Assembly: GCA_963773665.1 (NCBI GenBank)
Contig: CAVZBZ010000003.1
Coordinates: 488,246-552,245, forward strand
DNA length: 64,000 bases
DNA from: DATJLY01 sp963773665
GTDB lineage: Bacteria; Pseudomonadota; Alphaproteobacteria; ATCC43930; CGMCC-115725
Direction: 5' to 3'
The translations under genes were made by a program, and so were the position numbers. Below are positions 8,797 to 18,631 of this stretch, piece by piece (the first letter of the stretch is position 1; the number at the start of each line of letters is the position of its first letter). The notes below the pieces were generated by a model, which ran no database searches, was not told where the DNA came from, and worked only from the letters and a program-made list of their open reading frames with translations.

Positions 8797-10957
8797 TCAG
8801 GTCGCGGCTTTTACTTCCTCGCGGTCGCGCCGCCCGCGCCGCTCCTCGTCGAGCTTGGCCGAAATGTCCTCGCCGGTCGCCTGGTCGACCTGCTTCATGC
8901 TGAGCTTCACCTTGCCGCGGTCGTCGAAGCCCAGCACCTTGACCTTCACCTGGTCGCCGACCTTGACGATATCGGTCGTCTTGCCGACGCGGTGCGGCGC
9001 CAGCTCGCTGATGTGGACGAGCCCGTCGCGCGCGCCAAGGAAATTGACGAAGGCGCCGAAATCGACCGTTTTCATCACCTTGCCGGAGTAGATGACGCCG
9101 AGCTCGGGCTCGGCGACGATGCCGCGGATCCAGTCGATCGCGGCCTGCGACACCGAGGCGTCGACCGCCGCGACCTTGACTGTGCCGTCGTCCTCGATGT
9201 CGATCTTGGCGCCGGTCACCTCGCAGATCTCGCGGATCACCTTGCCGCCGGTGCCGATCACTTCGCGGATCTTGTCCTTCGGGATGTTGATTATGGTGAT
9301 GCGCGGCGCATTCTGGCTCACCGCCTCGCGCGAGGCCGAGAGCGCCTTCGCCATCTGGTCGAGGATGTGCATGCGCCCGTCCCTGGCCTGCGCCAGCGCG
9401 ATGCGCATGATCTCCGCGGTGATGGACGTGATCTTGATGTCCATCTGCAGCGAGGTGATGCCCTGGTCGGTGCCGGCGACCTTGAAGTCCATGTCGCCGA
9501 GATGGTCCTCGTCGCCCAGGATGTCCGACAGGACGGCGAAGCCGTTTGGCTCCTTGATGAGGCCCATGGCGATGCCGGCCACCGGGCGCGTCATCGGCAC
9601 GCCCGCGTCCATCAGCGACAGCGAAGCGCCGCACACCGTCGCCATCGACGACGAGCCGTTCGAACTCGGTGATCTCCGAGACGACGCGGATGGTATAGGG
9701 AAACGATTCCTTTGGCGGCAGAAGCGGATGCACCGCGCGCCAGGCGAGCTTGCCGTGCCCGATCTCGCGCCGGCCGGGCGTGCCCATGCGTCCGGCCTCG
9801 CCGGTCGCGTAAGGCGGGAAATTGTAGTGCAGCATGAAATGCGAGCGGTACTCGCCCTCGAGCGCGTCGACGATCTGCTCGTCCTGGGCGGTGCCGAGCG
9901 TCGCCACGACGAGTGCCTGCGTCTCGCCGCGGGTGAAGATTGCGGAGCCGTGCGCGCGCGGCAGCACGCCCACCTCGCAGGAGATCGGGCGGATCGTCTT
10001 GCCGTCGCGCCCGTCGATGCGCGGCTGCCCGGCGATGATGGCGCCGCGCACGATTTCCTGTTCGAGCCGCTTCAGAAGCTTGCCGGCGAGCGTGCGGTGC
10101 GGCTCTTCGGGGAAGAGCTGCAAGGCCTCGGCCTTGATCTCCTCGAGCCGCGTCGAGCGCGCCTGCTTGCCCTGTTCGGCATAGGCGGATTTGAGCTTGT
10201 CGCTGAGCGTTTGCCTGAGGCGCGCCTCGACCTCGGCGGCCTCGGCCTTGGTCGAAGGCAGATTCCACGGCTCCTTCGCGGCCGCCTCGGCAAGCTCGAT
10301 GATCGCCTGGATCACCGGCTGGATCGACTGGTGGCCGAACATGACGGCGCCGAGCATCACGTCCTCGGACAGCTCCTTCGCCTCCAATTCGACCATCAGC
10401 ACGCCCTCGGTCGTGCCGGCGACGATGAGGTCGAGCCCCGACACGTCGAACTCGTCGATCTTGGGATTGAGCACGTATTGCCCGTCGATATAGCCGACGC
10501 GGCAGCCGCCGATGGGCCCGAGGAACGGAATGCCCGACAAGGTCAGCGCCGCCGACGTGCCGATCATGGCGACGACATCGGGATCGTTCTCGAGATCGTG
10601 CGACAGCACTGTGCAGACGATTTGCGTCTCGTTGAGGAATCCCGGCGCGAAGAGCGGCCGGATCGGCCGGTCAATGAGGCGTGAGGTCAGCGTCTCCTTC
10701 TCGGAGGGGCGTCCCTCGCGCTTGAAGAACCCGCCGGGGATCTTGCCCGCGGCAAAGGTCTTTTCCTGATAGTTGACGGTGAGCGGGAAGAAATCCTGCC
10801 CCGGCTTCGCTTGCTTCATTGCGACCGCGGTGCACAGCACCGTCGTCTCGCCGTAGGTTGCAAGGACAGCGCCGTCGGCCTGGCGTGCAATTCTTCCGGT
10901 CTCGAGTGTGAGGCGGCGGCCGCCCCACATCAGATCCTTTCGGTATACGTCGAACAT
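8797..10957 (-). CDS. pnp: polyribonucleotide nucleotidyltransferase (frame interrupted)
   Basis: PNPase, the 3'-5' phosphorolytic exoribonuclease of the degradosome. Both RNase PH domains, the KH domain (EVIGTGGKVIREI) and the S1 domain (GKVMKTVDFGAFV) are present; about 719 residues, normal length. The frame breaks near 9663: the expected ITESNGSSSMATVCG is split by one extra base, so the first 430 residues and the rest lie in different frames. Everything else is well conserved, so an assembly error is likeliest. The start MFDVYRK at 10957 follows a purine-rich leader. It lies downstream of rpsO. Confidence 0.9.
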
Positions 10958-11005
10958 CTTTCTCTTCTCTGCTTCTCTCTCTGGGGGAATCGGTACGCGC
11001 GGCGC

Positions 11006-11023
11006 GCGGCGCAAAAGCGCCGC
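11006..11023 (-). promoter_or_regulatory. hairpin in the rpsO-pnp intergenic leader
   Basis: GCGGCGC, four bases, GCGCCGC: a perfect 7-bp stem in the 136-bp leader of pnp. In E. coli a hairpin at this place is cut by RNase III and PNPase then represses its own mRNA. The position here is the same; the mechanism is inferred by analogy. Confidence 0.45.
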
Positions 11024-11093
11024 GGCAAGGCCGACGCGAAATCGGTGTTGCGATCGGTGGGATGCGGCGGTGCGCCGCGAGGGCTCTCGGCGT

Positions 11094-11363
11094 TCAGCGT
11101 CGGAGTCCCAGCCGCCCGATCAGCGTCTCGTAGCGGGCGGTGTTCTTGCGCTTCAGATAGTCCAACAGGCTGCGGCGCTGGCCGACCATGACGAGCAGGC
11201 CGCGGCGCGAGTGGAAATCCTTCTTATGGGTGCCAAGATGATCCGTGAGGTTGCGAATCCGCTCCGAAAGGATCGCGACCTGCACCTCGGGCGAGCCGGT
11301 GTCGCCCTGCTTCAAGCCATATTCCACGACAAGCTCCTGCTTGCGCGGGCCGGTGATCGACAT
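11094..11363 (-). CDS. rpsO: 30S ribosomal protein S15
   Basis: 89 residues, the standard length of S15. GDTGSPEVQVAILSERI, HKKDFHSRRGLL and RRSLLDYLKR are family signatures. It binds 16S rRNA and organises the central domain of the 30S subunit. It starts 12 bp after truB and precedes pnp, the conserved order. Confidence 0.97.
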   Translation of the reverse strand: MSITGPRKQELVVEYGLKQGDTGSPEVQVAILSERIRNLTDHLGTHKKDFHSRRGLLVMVGQRRSLLDYLKRKNTARYETLIGRLGLRR

Positions 11364-11375
11364 CGAGATCTCCTT

Positions 11376-12305
11376 CTATTCCAGGTTCATCACCCGCACC
11401 GGCCTCAACCCACCCGAATCGACTTCGGCAAGCGCCACGAGCTTTCCCCCGCTCGTCGCACAAACCGTAGCACCGTCGCCGATTTGGTCGATGCGCGCCC
11501 GATCGGATGGGCGCAGCGGCGTCACGGTCCGACCGCAACGCAGGGCTTGGGCTTCCGCCTCCGTCAGGGCGAGCGCCGGGATGTCGTCCAGCGTTGTCTC
11601 AACCGGAAGCAGGTGCTCCGATAGCGCCACACTATGCCCGAGCGTGGCAAGATTATCCAGGGAAATCGCCTGTTCCGCCCGGAACCGCCCGACCGCGAGC
11701 CGGCGGAGCGCCACCACGTGCGCGCCGCAGCCGAGCATCGCACCGAGGTCGCGCGCCAAGGCTCGCACATATGTTCCACGGCCGACCAGCGCGGCAAAGC
11801 TCGCGTGATCGGCGTCTGCGATTGCCAGAAGCCGAAATTCCTCGACCTCGACGGGCCGCGGCGCGAGCACCACGGTCGCGCCCTCGCGCGCCAGGTCATA
11901 GGCGCGCGCGCCGCCGAGCTTCAGCGCCGAATAGATGGGCGGCTGTTGCAGGATCGCGCCGGTAAGGCACGGCAGCGCCGCTTCGATCTCTTCCCGCGCC
12001 GGGCGGAGTGCGCTTTCCGCGATGACGGCGCCGTCCGCGTCGTCGGTGTCGCGCACCTCGCCCCAGCGCAAGGTGAAGTGATAGAGCTTCCGTCCCTCGA
12101 TCGCCCAGGAGACCGTCTTCGTCGCCTCGCCGAGCGCGATCGGCAGCACGCCGGTGGCGAGCGGATCGAGCGTGCCGCCATGCCCCGCCTTGGCCGCGTC
12201 CGTCAGGCGGCGCACCTGCGCCACGGCATGCGCCGAGGTCATGCCTTGCGGCTTGTCCAGGATGATCCAGCCGTGAATCGGGCGCCCGCGCGCCTTACGC
12301 GCCAT
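11376..12305 (-). CDS. truB: tRNA pseudouridine(55) synthase
   Basis: 309 residues. The start MARKARGRPIHGWIILDKPQG matches TruB. The catalytic Asp lies in GHGGTLDPLATGVLP, and YGE-like and C-terminal PUA-type segments follow. It makes the universal pseudouridine 55 in the T-loop of tRNAs. The ATG at 12305 overlaps the end of rbfA by 11 bp; the longer upstream frame is a shadow of rbfA. Confidence 0.95.
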   Translation of the reverse strand: MARKARGRPIHGWIILDKPQGMTSAHAVAQVRRLTDAAKAGHGGTLDPLATGVLPIALGEATKTVSWAIEGRKLYHFTLRWGEVRDTDDADGAVIAESALRPAREEIEAALPCLTGAILQQPPIYSALKLGGARAYDLAREGATVVLAPRPVEVEEFRLLAIADADHASFAALVGRGTYVRALARDLGAMLGCGAHVVALRRLAVGRFRAEQAISLDNLATLGHSVALSEHLLPVETTLDDIPALALTEAEAQALRCGRTVTPLRPSDRARIDQIGDGATVCATSGGKLVALAEVDSGGLRPVRVMNLE

Positions 12306-12726
12306 CGCCGTCCTCGTCGGGCTCCGGTTGTTCGGACGCGGACAGGTCGCGCTCGACCTCGGGCCGGTGGAGCGCCGCCTGAATGCGGCTCGCCTGCGCG
12401 AAGGCGGTGTCGAGCGCGAACGAAAGAGTGGGCGCATAGCGCAGCGTCACGTCGCGCCCGACCGCGCGGCGCAGATAGGGCGCCGAGCGCCGTAAGGCCG
12501 CGATCACCTCGGCCTCGTGCACCCCGCCGAGCGGCATGACGAAGGCGGTGGCGTTCTTCAGATCGGGCGAGACCTGCACTTCCGTGACCGTCACGGTCAC
12601 GCCGGCAAGGTCCGGATCGCGCAGCTCGCCGCGCGCAAATATGCGCGCCAGCGCATGGCGGATTTCCTCGCCCACGCGCAATGGACGCTGTCCCGGCGTG
12701 CGCTTGATGTTCGGACTACGCGTCAT
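12295..12726 (-). CDS. rbfA: ribosome-binding factor A
   Basis: 143 residues. The KH-like fold of RbfA is recognised by RPLRVGEEIRHALARIF and VTVTEVQVSPDLKNATAFV. It is needed for late 16S rRNA processing and cold growth. An acidic tail (EPDEDGDG) ends the protein. The start ATG at 12726 lies only 13 bp from the left edge of an IS481 element. Before the insertion it followed infB directly; now it follows the transposase gene. Confidence 0.93.
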   Translation of the reverse strand: MTRSPNIKRTPGQRPLRVGEEIRHALARIFARGELRDPDLAGVTVTVTEVQVSPDLKNATAFVMPLGGVHEAEVIAALRRSAPYLRRAVGRDVTLRYAPTLSFALDTAFAQASRIQAALHRPEVERDLSASEQPEPDEDGDGA

Positions 12727-12739
12727 GCATGACAAGCGC

Positions 12740-13693
12740 CTAGCTGTGGAGCCTCAACAGGTTGTCCCCGGATAGACCGAGGCGGCTGATGGGTGGTTTT
12801 GCTGCCAAGCTACCATGTGGTCGATGCCAGTTATAGCGATGCAGCCATCGCGGCAGCTCGACGGTTCGCTGGTCTGAGTGGGTGTAGGCACGGGCGTAAG
12901 CCCACTCCCTGAGCGCTGTTTGGATGAAGCGCTCGGCCTTTCCATTAGTCTGCGGCGTATAGGCCCTGGTGCGAATGTGCTTGAGGCCGAGCCTTCGGCA
13001 GGCGTCGCGGAAAGCGAAGGATCTATAGCAGGACCCGTTGTCGGTCATGACGCGATCGACCGTAACGCCGAGTTCGGCATAGTAGGCGACAGCGGCGTCC
13101 AAGAAGGCCACGGCGCTGCCCTTGCGCTCATCGGACATAACCCGGGCAAAGGCGACCCGCGATGCGTCGTCGATGCAGACGTGGACGAACTCCCAGCCGA
13201 CGCCGCGATGGCTGCTCTGACCGGTCCGATCGCCGGTGATGCGATGGCCGACCTGGTTGAAACGCCCGAGCTTCTTGATGTCGATATGGATGAGCTCGCC
13301 GGGCCGGTCGCGCTCGTATCGCCGGACAGGCTCGGCAGGCTCCAAGGCCTTCAGCCGGTTGAGGCCCAGGCGGCGAAGCACCCGGGACACGGTCGCTTCC
13401 GACACGCCGCATTCCGTCGCGATCTGCGCACCAGTCCAGCGTTCGCGGCGCAGCGCCTCGATCCCAACCACGACGACCGCGGGCGTTGGGCGACGCACGC
13501 GATGCGGCCGTGAGGAGCGATCGCGCAGGCCCGCTGCACCTTCGGCGTGGAAACGGCGCACCCACCTCCGCACCGTCTTCTCACACACGCCCATCGCTTC
13601 CGCGACGAGCCGCGGCGCCTCGCCCTCGACAACGCGCCCTACCATGACCCCTCGACCTGCCGGTGTCAGCCGGGCATTCTTGTGAACGTCCAT
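12740..13693 (-). CDS. IS481-family transposase, copy 1
   Basis: 317 residues: two N-terminal helix-turn-helix units (ETVRRW-like and GAQIATECGVSEATVSRVL), then an integrase-like catalytic domain. The DDE triad is Asp138 (HIDIKKLG), Asp218 (MTDNGSCY) and Glu254 (NGKAERFI). The protein is identical to copy 2 at 34,894-35,847. Its TAG stop is supplied by the duplicated target CTAG, not by the element. It is transcribed in the same direction as the surrounding operon. Confidence 0.95.
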   Translation of the reverse strand: MDVHKNARLTPAGRGVMVGRVVEGEAPRLVAEAMGVCEKTVRRWVRRFHAEGAAGLRDRSSRPHRVRRPTPAVVVVGIEALRRERWTGAQIATECGVSEATVSRVLRRLGLNRLKALEPAEPVRRYERDRPGELIHIDIKKLGRFNQVGHRITGDRTGQSSHRGVGWEFVHVCIDDASRVAFARVMSDERKGSAVAFLDAAVAYYAELGVTVDRVMTDNGSCYRSFAFRDACRRLGLKHIRTRAYTPQTNGKAERFIQTALREWAYARAYTHSDQRTVELPRWLHRYNWHRPHGSLAAKPPISRLGLSGDNLLRLHS

Positions 13694-13777
13694 TCGGTCC
13701 CCCCCCAGGAAAAAGATGCGTTAGCAACATCAGTTTCCTCGGTCGGGACCGAGTGGACAACCTATTGAGAGTTCACA
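12744..13777 (-). mobile_element. IS481-family element, copy 1, between infB and rbfA
   Basis: A 1,034-bp element. Terminal inverted repeats are TGTGGAGCCTCAACAGG on the left and, read inward from the right, TGTGAACTCTCAATAGG; both continue TTGTCC. It is flanked by the 5-bp direct repeat CCTAG (12739-12743 and 13778-13782), in line with the CTAG target preference of IS481 elements. A run of eight or nine C bases lies before the transposase start. Copy 2 lies at 34,898-35,931 and appears identical. Confidence 0.95.
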
Positions 13778-13778
13778 C

Positions 13779-16394
13779 CTAGAGCGCGCGGGCGACTTCC
13801 TCGACCTCGAAGCACTCGAGCACGTCGCCGACCTGGATGTCCTGGTAGTTCTCGAACGCCATGCCGCATTCGAAGCCCTCGCGCACCTCGCGCACCTCGT
13901 CCTTGAAGCGCTTCAGCGTCTTGAGGCTGCCCTCGTGGATCACGACGTTGTCGCGCAGGAGCCGCACCTTGGCGCCGCGCCGCACCATGCCGTCCGTCAC
14001 CATGCAGCCGCCGACCTTGCCGACCTTGGTGATGTTGAAGACCTCGCGGATCTCGGCGTTGCCGAGGAGGCGCTCGCGCTTCGTCGGCGAGAGCAGGCCC
14101 GAGAGCGCCGCCCGCATGTCGTCGATCACGTCGTAGATGATCGAGTAGTAGCGGATCTCGACGCCGTCGCGCCGCGCCAGATCGCGCGCCTGCGGATTGG
14201 CGCGCACGTTGAAGCCGATGATCGCCGCGTTCGAGGCCTTGGCGAGGATCACGTCGCTCTCGTTGATGCCGCCGACCGCGGCGTGGAGCACGCGCAGCGC
14301 CACCTCGTTGGTCGACAGCTTCTCGATCGAGCCGGTGATCGCCTCGAGCGAGCCCTGCACGTCCGACTTGACCACAACGGGAAATTCCTTCGCCACGCCT
14401 GCGGCGATCTGCGAGAACATCTGCTCGAGCGTGCCGCGGGCGCCCGCAGTCGCCTGCTGCTCGCGCCGCCGGCGCTGGCGGTAATCGGCGATGTCGCGCG
14501 CCCGGCCCTCGCTCTCGGCGACGACGAAATCGTCGCCTGCCAAGGGCGTGCCGTTGAGGCCCAGGACCTCGACCGGCTCGGCGGGACCCGCGTGCTGCAA
14601 GGCGTTGCCGCGGTCGTCGACGAGAGCGCGCACGCGGCCCCATTCGCTGCCGGAGACGAAGATGTCGCCGACGCGCAATGTGCCGCGCTTGATGAGCACG
14701 GTCGCGACGGGACCGCGGCCGCGCTCGAGCTTCGCTTCGATCACGACGCCGTCCGCGGGCCGGTTCGGGTTGGCCTTGAGATCGAGGATCTCGGCCTGGA
14801 GCAGGATCGCTTCCTCGAGCCGCTCGAGCCCCATTTTCTTGGTGGCGGAGACTTCGACGTCGAGCACTTCGCCGCCCATCTCCTCGACCACGATCTCGTG
14901 CTGCAACAGTTCCTGGCGCACGCGCTCGGGCTTGGCGTCGGGGCGGTCGATCTTGTTGATCGCGACGATGATCGGCGCGCGGGCCGCCTTGGCGTGGCGG
15001 ATCGCTTCGATCGTCTGCTCCTTGACGCCGTCGTCGGCGGCGACCACCAGGACGACGATGTCGGTCACGGTGGCGCCGCGCGCGCGCATCGCGGTGAAGG
15101 CCTGGTGGCCCGGCGTGTCGATGAAGGTGATGCGTTGCCCGCCCTTCAGAACGACCTGGTAGGCGCCGATGTGCTGCGTGATGCCGCCGGCCTCGCCGCC
15201 GGCGACGTCGGTCTGGCGCAACGCGTCGAGCAGCGAGGTCTTGCCGTGGTCGACATGGCCCATCACGGTCACGACCGGCGGCCGCGACACGAGCGCGGCG
15301 GGGTCGTCGGCCTCGCCGCCCAAGCCGATCTCGACATCGGCCTCGGAGACGCGGCGGATCTTGTGGCCGAACTCGGTCACCACGAGCTCGGCGGTATCGG
15401 CGTCGATCGGCTGGTTGATCGTCGCCATCACGCCCATGCGCATCAGCGTCTTGATCACGTCGGCGCTGCGCTCGGCCATGCGGTTGGCGAGCTCTTGCAC
15501 GGTGATGTGCTCGGGCACCACCACGTCGCGCACGATCTTGCCCTGGTCCTGGGACAGCTGCAGCGCACGCAGCTTCTCGCGCTCGCGGTGGCGGCGCACC
15601 GAGGCGAGGCTGCGCTGGCGCTCCTCGTCGTCGGCATTCAAAACCTTGGTGATGGTGAGTTTGCCGGTGCGGCGGCGCGGCTCGTCGCGGCGCACCGGCG
15701 TCGGCACCTTCTTGACCTCGACCCGGGGCCCGCGCTTTGCCGCCGCCTCTTCCTCGGTCTCCTCCTCGACCTTCATCTTGCCGGCAGCGGTGAGCGCCGC
15801 GACCTTGGCGGCGGCCGCCTTGCCGGCGCGCTCGGCGACTTCGCGGCGGCTTTCCTCGGCGACCTTCTCCGCCTTGCGGCGCGCGTCTTCGTCTGCCCGG
15901 CGCGTCTCCTCGTCGGCCTTGCGGCGCGATTCTTCATCGGCCTTGTGGCGCGCCTCGTCCTCGGCCTTGCGGCGTGATTCCTCCTCGTGGCGGCGCGCCT
16001 CGAGCTCGCGCTCCTGCTCGACCTCGATCTGCGCCTGGCGGCGCGCTTCCTCGTCGGCCCGGATCGCACCCTTCAAGGCGCGGGCGCGGTGCGCGCGCTC
16101 CTCGGCGGTGAGGCCGTGCGGCAGAACGACGGCGCGCCGCACCACCGGCGCGGTAGCGGGCGCGGCGGGCGCGGCGGGCGCCGCTTCCTTGGCGGTTGCC
16201 GGCTCGGCGGCCTTCTCTTCCTGTCCGGGCGTCACGGCGCGCTTCTTGCGCACCTCGACCTGCACCGTCTTGGAGCGGCCATGCGGGAAGCTTTGCCGGA
16301 CCTGACCGGTCTCGATGGGCTTGCGCAATTCAAGCTTTCCGCCGGGCCGGCCCAGGCTCAACGGGCGCTTTTCTTGTTCGGTGTTATCGGTCAT
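13779..16394 (-). CDS. infB: translation initiation factor IF-2
   Basis: 871 residues, intact. A long charged N-terminal linker rich in Arg/Glu/Ala repeats (about 100-240) is followed by the IF2 N domain, the GTPase domain with GHVDHGKT at 379-386, DTPGH and NKID, and C-terminal domains ending VARAL. It delivers initiator tRNA to the 30S subunit. The TAG stop lies in the right-hand target duplication of an IS481 element, and insertion left the last codon untouched. It follows ylxR by 15 bp. Confidence 0.97.
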   Translation of the reverse strand: MTDNTEQEKRPLSLGRPGGKLELRKPIETGQVRQSFPHGRSKTVQVEVRKKRAVTPGQEEKAAEPATAKEAAPAAPAAPATAPVVRRAVVLPHGLTAEERAHRARALKGAIRADEEARRQAQIEVEQERELEARRHEEESRRKAEDEARHKADEESRRKADEETRRADEDARRKAEKVAEESRREVAERAGKAAAAKVAALTAAGKMKVEEETEEEAAAKRGPRVEVKKVPTPVRRDEPRRRTGKLTITKVLNADDEERQRSLASVRRHREREKLRALQLSQDQGKIVRDVVVPEHITVQELANRMAERSADVIKTLMRMGVMATINQPIDADTAELVVTEFGHKIRRVSEADVEIGLGGEADDPAALVSRPPVVTVMGHVDHGKTSLLDALRQTDVAGGEAGGITQHIGAYQVVLKGGQRITFIDTPGHQAFTAMRARGATVTDIVVLVVAADDGVKEQTIEAIRHAKAARAPIIVAINKIDRPDAKPERVRQELLQHEIVVEEMGGEVLDVEVSATKKMGLERLEEAILLQAEILDLKANPNRPADGVVIEAKLERGRGPVATVLIKRGTLRVGDIFVSGSEWGRVRALVDDRGNALQHAGPAEPVEVLGLNGTPLAGDDFVVAESEGRARDIADYRQRRRREQQATAGARGTLEQMFSQIAAGVAKEFPVVVKSDVQGSLEAITGSIEKLSTNEVALRVLHAAVGGINESDVILAKASNAAIIGFNVRANPQARDLARRDGVEIRYYSIIYDVIDDMRAALSGLLSPTKRERLLGNAEIREVFNITKVGKVGGCMVTDGMVRRGAKVRLLRDNVVIHEGSLKTLKRFKDEVREVREGFECGMAFENYQDIQVGDVLECFEVEEVARAL

Positions 16395-16409
16395 CGTGAT
16401 CCGGTACCA

Positions 16410-17063
16410 TTACGAGTTTTTCGAGTTTCGCGTATCGCGCGCGGCGCGAAATCCGGCGAGGCGCGCCGCATCCGCCCTGAACGATGCGGCAAGCCGCCCG
16501 CGCATAACCGCCGCGTGAACGACGTGCTCGCGTCCCAAGGCGGCGCTCAGCTCGGCGCAGGTCAGGAGATCGACCACCGGGATCCCGGGCGCCAGCGCCT
16601 CGAGCTTTCCCCGGCTGTCGGCGCCGCCATCGGCCGCCTCGACCAGCACCGCCGCGCCTTTCTCGGCGGCCAGCGTGCGCACCTTGACGAAGCCCGTGAC
16701 CGCCTGCCCGGCACGCCGCGCCAGCCCCAGCGCCTCGCAGCAGCGTTCGGCAAGCAGCCGCTCGACCCAATCCGCCAAGCCGTCATCGACGGCAACGCTC
16801 TCCCGCGCCGCCCGCGCAAAGAGCCGCTTGGTCACCGCCATCGCCACTATATCGCGCCGCGCCGTCAACCACAAACCCCGCCCGGGCAGCCGGCCCGCAA
16901 CATCGGGCACGATCCGGTCCTCGGGATCGACGACGAAGCGGACGAGCTCGGGTTTCGGCCGCACCTCGCCGGTGACGATGCAGCGGCGCTGCGTCTCGCC
17001 GTCCCGGTCGCGCTTGCGCGAGGGGGTATCGTCGTCGATCGGCCGGGTTGCGGCGGTCACCAT
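16410..17063 (-). CDS. ylxR: YlxR-family RNA-binding protein with L7Ae-like C-terminus
   Basis: About 217 residues. The N-terminal DUF448/YlxR domain has RRCIVTGEVRPKPELVRFV and GRGLWLTARRD. The C-terminal part (GLARRAGQAVTGF, GAAVLVEAAD) resembles the L7Ae-like RNA-binding fold usual in alphaproteobacterial members. It always lies between nusA and infB. A GTG at 17078 overlaps the nusA stop as GTGA and is an alternative start that would give translational coupling. Confidence 0.88.
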   Translation of the reverse strand: MVTAATRPIDDDTPSRKRDRDGETQRRCIVTGEVRPKPELVRFVVDPEDRIVPDVAGRLPGRGLWLTARRDIVAMAVTKRLFARAARESVAVDDGLADWVERLLAERCCEALGLARRAGQAVTGFVKVRTLAAEKGAAVLVEAADGGADSRGKLEALAPGIPVVDLLTCAELSAALGREHVVHAAVMRGRLAASFRADAARLAGFRAARDTRNSKNS

Positions 17064-17074
17064 CGTCCCGATGC

Positions 17075-18617
17075 TCACTCCGTCTCGGTCGCTTCGGCGG
17101 GCTTCGCGTCGTCGGCGAACCAATGGGCGCGCGCCGCCATGACGATGGCGTTGGCCTCGTCCTGCTCGAGCTTGACGCGGCTCTGCGCCGCCTCGATCAG
17201 CTCGTCGGCGGCAAGGTCGGCAAGGTCGTCGAGCGTCTTCACGCCCTTCTCGCCGACCGCCACGAGAAGCGCGGGCGTCACGCCCTCGATCGCCGCGATC
17301 TCGTCGCTGACGCCAAGCTCCTTGCGCCGCGCCTCGTCGCGCTCCGCCTGTTCCTTCAAAAAGTTGCGCGCGCGCTGCTGCAGCTCGCCGGCGATGTCCT
17401 CGTCGAAGCCCTCGATCCCGGCGAGCTCCTGAATCGGCACGAAGCCCACTTCCTCGACCGACGTGAAGCCCTCGGTGACGAGCAGGTGCGCGATCACGTC
17501 GTCGACGTCGAGCGCCTCGATGAACATCTTGCTGCGAGTGCGGAACTCTTCCTGCCGGCGCTCGCTTTCCTCGGCCTCGGTCAGGATGTCGATATCCCAG
17601 CCCGTCGAGCTGCGAGGCGAGCCGCACATTCTGGCCGCGCCGGCCGATCGCGAGCGAGAGCTGATCGTCCGGAACCACCACCTCGATTCGGCGCTGCTCC
17701 TCGTCCATCACCACCTTGGCGACTTCGGCGGGCGCCAGCGCGTTGACGACGAAGGTCGCGGGGTCGGCCGACCACGGAATAATGTCGATCTTCTCGCCCT
17801 GCAGCTCGGCCACGACCGCCTGGACGCGCGAGCCGCGCATGCCGACGCAGGCGCCGACCGGATCGATGCCGCTGTCGTTCGAGATGACGGCGATCTTGGC
17901 GCGCGAGCCCGGATCGCGCGCGACCGCGCGGATCTCGATGATGCCGTCGTAGATTTCCGGGACTTCCTGGGCGAACAGCTTCGCCATGAATTGCGGATGA
18001 GTGCGCGACAGGAAGATCTGGGGCCCGCGCGCCTCCGGGCGCACGTCGTAGATATAGGCACGCACGCGCTCGCCCTGGCGGAAGCTCTCGCGCGGCAGAA
18101 GCTCGTCGCGCCGCAGGATCGCCTCGGCGCGGCCCAGATCGACCACCACGTTGCCGAACTCGACGCGCTTGACCAGGCCGTTGACGATTTCGCCGACGCG
18201 GTTCTTGAACTCGTTGTACTGGCGCTGGCGCTCGGCATCGCGCACTTTCTGCACGATCACCTGCTTTGCCGTCTGCGCGGCGATGCGGCCGAAATCGATC
18301 GGCGGCAGCGGATCGGTCAGGAAATCGCCGACCTCCGCCTCGGGATTGAGGCGCTTTGCCTCGGCGAGCGGGATCTGCGTCGCCTCGTTCTCGACCGGAT
18401 CGGCGACCTCGCGGAAGCGCATCAGGCGGATCTCGCCGGTCTTGCGGTCGATCTCGGCGCGGATGTCGTATTCGAGCCCGTATTTCGAGCGCCCGGCCTT
18501 CTGCACCGCCTGCTCCATCGCCTGGAGCACCTCGTCGCGGTCGATGCCCTTGTCGCGCGCGGCGGTTTCAGCGGCCTGCAAAAGTTCGGGATTGGGGATG
18601 CTGGACATGGTCGGCAT
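17075..18617 (-). CDS. nusA: transcription termination/antitermination factor NusA (frame interrupted)
   Basis: About 513 residues: the RNA-polymerase-binding N-terminus, an S1 domain (GERVRAYIYDV), two KH domains (GACVGMRGSRVQAVV) and C-terminal helix-hairpin-helix repeats (PIQELAGIEGFDEDIAGEL). The frame is broken near 17601: SQLDGWDIDILTEAEE is read only if one C of a CCC run on the plus strand is removed. NusA is essential in most bacteria, so this is more probably a sequencing error than a real mutation. It follows rimP by 14 bp. Confidence 0.9.
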
Positions 18618-18631
18618 GGCGGCGCCTTGGA

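Noticed and set aside
8486..11014. 842-codon frame covering pnp and running into the GDPD gene
   Set aside because: Only its first part is PNPase; after the frame break it reads Arg/His-rich nonsense through the true C-terminal frame.
13935..15977. 680-codon open frame on the plus strand opposite infB
   Set aside because: It is a shadow of the high-GC infB coding sequence; composition is His/Arg/Leu-rich with no domain, and infB on the other strand is certain.
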